From NCBI GenBank assembly GCA_964611125.1, contig CAZSZO010000001.1, forward strand, positions 1 to 64,000: a stretch of DNA of 64,000 nucleotides, written 5' to 3'. Of the stretch, positions 62,456 through 64,000 are shown one piece after another. The notes beneath the pieces were generated by a model. The model was not told the DNA's origin and did not search any database. It saw only the letters and a list, made by a program, of their open reading frames with translations. Each line of letters opens with the position of its first letter. The stretch's first letter is position 1. The DNA is from JAEUIX01 sp964611125 (GTDB lineage: Bacteria; Planctomycetota; Phycisphaerae; Phycisphaerales; UBA1924). Both the position numbers and the translations under genes were made by a program.

Positions 62456-63724
62456 TCAGGCCGTACTTCCCCCAAACCGGGCTCTTGAACGGGCGGCGAC
62501 GAAGCCGAAGCCGCAGACCAGCGTGAGCAGCCCGGCGAGGACCGGTTCGGCGCGCGCGCCGGCGGCGCCGGTGGTCACGATGCCGCTGGCGAGCAGCCCG
62601 AGCAGCGGGCCGATGGCGTAACCGAGGCCGATGAGGGCCTCGAAGTTGCCCGCCGCCTCAACCTGGGCGGAGCCGACGGTCATGGTGTAGTAGAGTGTCG
62701 CGAAGTAGATGGAGCCCAGACCGACGCCGAAACCGATCAGGCCGCCCACGAGCACCCACTGGGCCCAGTCGGGCGGGGCGATGGAAGTGGCGAGCAGGAC
62801 CAGGGCGGCGCTGGCGAGCATGAGGGCGGAGCCCAGGATGGGGGTGAGCCAGACCCCTCGCCAGCCGTGCCAGAGGCTCATCAGGATGAACATGCTGACG
62901 CGGGCGAACATCCAGATCGAGATCATGGACGTTTCGGAGGCGGGGCTGAGACCGATCTGCCGGCAGACGGTCGGAATCGAGGGGCCCAGGGTGGTCAGGG
63001 CGATGAAGGCGACCAGCAGCAGCACCTGATAGGCCCGGTGGAGCGGGACGTAGCTGGGCGGGTGGGCGTGGTCGTCATCGTGAAGGTGGGCGCCGGGGCG
63101 GGGCGTGAACCAGCACAGCGGGATGACCAGCAGGGCGTGGATGGCGGCCAGCAGGCTGAACAGGAGCACGGCGTGCTCCTTGACCAGCGGCGAAACGGCC
63201 AGGAGCACGATTGCCAGCGACGAGGACCACGCGATGTTGAAGAAGCCGACAGCGCGGCGGAGAGCGGCGCCGCTACGGGCCCCTGCGACGTACGACTCCA
63301 CGAGCGGCCAGAGCATGCCCGAGAGCGGGCTGTACCCGGCGATGAGGACCCAGATGGGCCATGAGGAGCGGGCGCTGCCGGGCGGGCCATCGAGCAGCGA
63401 AGCGAGCCAGGGCAGGCTGCACAGCAGTGCGACGCTGAGCATGATGAACCCGATGAGCGCGCGATGGTTGAAGAACCGCGAGCCCGGGGGGAACCGCTTG
63501 AGCACCGGCCCGACGAGCAGCGCCGCGGGAATGTACAAGGCCCCGTAGAGCAGCCCGAGCCAGAAACAGGCGACCTCGCTGAAGTCGTAGTTCCACTTGG
63601 CGAGGGAGAAGATGCCGTTGTAGATCACCCCCGACCCGAAGGAACCGAGGAAACTGAGCACCAGGACGGGGATCAGGGGGGTGGGCCGAGATGCGGAATC
63701 GGAGGTCGCCATGGGCTCGATCAT
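62456..63724 (-). CDS. MFS transporter
   Basis: This 422-residue, twelve-segment membrane protein is of the major facilitator type. Segments include LIPVLVLSFLGSFGSGVIYNG (segment 1), LGLLYGALYIPAALLVGP, LLVAFIALTTLGPSIPTVC and LVGGLIGFGVGLGSIYFATLYY. The central cytoplasmic loop has a His-rich HLHDDDHAH patch that could bind metal. The substrate is not known. An alternative TTG start at 63814 adds a Pro-rich tail and lies 12 nt from a TACGAT box (complement 63827-63832). I use the ATG at complement 63722-63724; the internal ATG at 63712 is also possible. It diverges from tRNA-Arg. Confidence 0.82.
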   Translation of the reverse strand: MIEPMATSDSASRPTPLIPVLVLSFLGSFGSGVIYNGIFSLAKWNYDFSEVACFWLGLLYGALYIPAALLVGPVLKRFPPGSRFFNHRALIGFIMLSVALLCSLPWLASLLDGPPGSARSSWPIWVLIAGYSPLSGMLWPLVESYVAGARSGAALRRAVGFFNIAWSSSLAIVLLAVSPLVKEHAVLLFSLLAAIHALLVIPLCWFTPRPGAHLHDDDHAHPPSYVPLHRAYQVLLLVAFIALTTLGPSIPTVCRQIGLSPASETSMISIWMFARVSMFILMSLWHGWRGVWLTPILGSALMLASAALVLLATSIAPPDWAQWVLVGGLIGFGVGLGSIYFATLYYTMTVGSAQVEAAGNFEALIGLGYAIGPLLGLLASGIVTTGAAGARAEPVLAGLLTLVCGFGFVAARSRARFGGSTA

Positions 63725-63848
63725 CAGGGGCGGCGGCGGGTTGTCGGGGGCGGGGCAGGTCTTGGGCTGGGTGGGTGCGCTCGGCGCAGATCGCTTGCGT
63801 GAAGGACTGGTCAACGCGCGGGGCCGATCGTAGCATGGGGGGTTGTCT

Positions 63849-63922
63849 GTGCCCGTAGCTCAACTGGATAGAGCGTCGGCCTCCGAAGCCGAAGGTTGCA
63901 GGTTCGACTCCTGCCGGGCACG
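63849..63922 (+). tRNA. tRNA-Arg(CCG)
   Basis: This is a 74-nt cloverleaf. The acceptor GTGCCCG pairs with CGGGCAC. The D-arm is GCTC-AACTGGATA-GAGC, the anticodon stem TCGGC/GCCGA holds the loop CTCCGAA (anticodon CCG), the T-arm is GCAGG-TTCGACT-CCTGC, and the discriminator is G. CCA is not encoded. It reads CGG codons. TAGCAT at 63831-63836 lies 12 nt upstream and could be its -10. Confidence 0.95.
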
Positions 63923-64000
63923 TTTCTCACGCGAAAACTGAGCGAAAGCGGACGCGCCGATTTCCGGGCCCCGGGGGGCGCGGGACGGAGGTCATTTCGC

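Overview
The window is chromosomal DNA of very high GC content, densely packed with bacterial genes on both strands. It most likely comes from a member of the Planctomycetota, probably class Phycisphaerae. This is inferred from a secreted protein ending in two dockerin/EF-hand-like 'DPDDLSDFI' repeats, a tyrosine recombinase remnant of a type common in planctomycetes, large secreted FecR, HEAT and beta-helix proteins, a kinase-like protein, and outer-membrane (Lpt-like) and Tat components. Nothing in the window fixes the genus. No rRNA, CRISPR array, intact insertion sequence or prophage was seen.

Layout. 1-7 kb: a cut-off glycosyltransferase, an acyl-CoA carboxylase carboxyltransferase, a SUFU-like protein overlapping a Tet-type MFS pump tail to tail, a secreted EF-hand protein and hppD. 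7-12.5 kb: a degenerate protein kinase, a secreted HEAT-repeat protein, a Spinster-like MFS transporter, a HAD phosphatase and acylphosphatase. 12.6-20.4 kb: dnaG followed by rpoD (the primase/sigma pair of the macromolecular synthesis operon) facing ileS. 20.6-28.3 kb: a conserved hypothetical, a cytoplasmic repeat protein coupled to a small membrane protein, a 1107-residue secreted multidomain sugar-dehydrogenase-like protein, and a broken recombinase abutting tRNA-Met(CAT). 28.3-35 kb: a beta-helix protein coupled to tatA, folD divergent from ligA, and a CYTH protein. 35-48 kb: an S9 peptidase, a giant FecR protein with four internal repeats divergent from a sensor histidine kinase, nadB coupled to a lipoprotein, and an ATP-grasp protein. 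48-64 kb: a giant LptA/LptC-like protein, an isolated nuoC, a CBS-pair protein, an MmgE/PrpD protein, an M19 dipeptidase divergent from proB-proA, a TIM-barrel protein, an S41 protease, an MFS transporter and tRNA-Arg(CCG).

How it works together. Most of the window is housekeeping: replication (dnaG, ligA), transcription (rpoD), translation (ileS, tRNAs), folate (folD), NAD (nadB), proline (proBA), tyrosine breakdown (hppD) and respiration (nuoC). Large cell-envelope and secreted proteins sit between these genes.

The most notable observations are as follows. (1) At least twelve genes have a TAnnnT element ending 5-9 nt before the start codon, which suggests that leaderless transcription is common here. 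(2) FolD has all three known cyclohydrolase active-site residues replaced (Lys to Gln, Gln to His, Asp to Glu). (3) The 1772-residue FecR protein contains four about 370-residue repeats, each closed by a Cys and an HPC motif, and is divergent from a histidine kinase. (4) A kinase-fold protein lacks every catalytic residue. (5) A possible leaderless small ORF overlaps the dnaG start.
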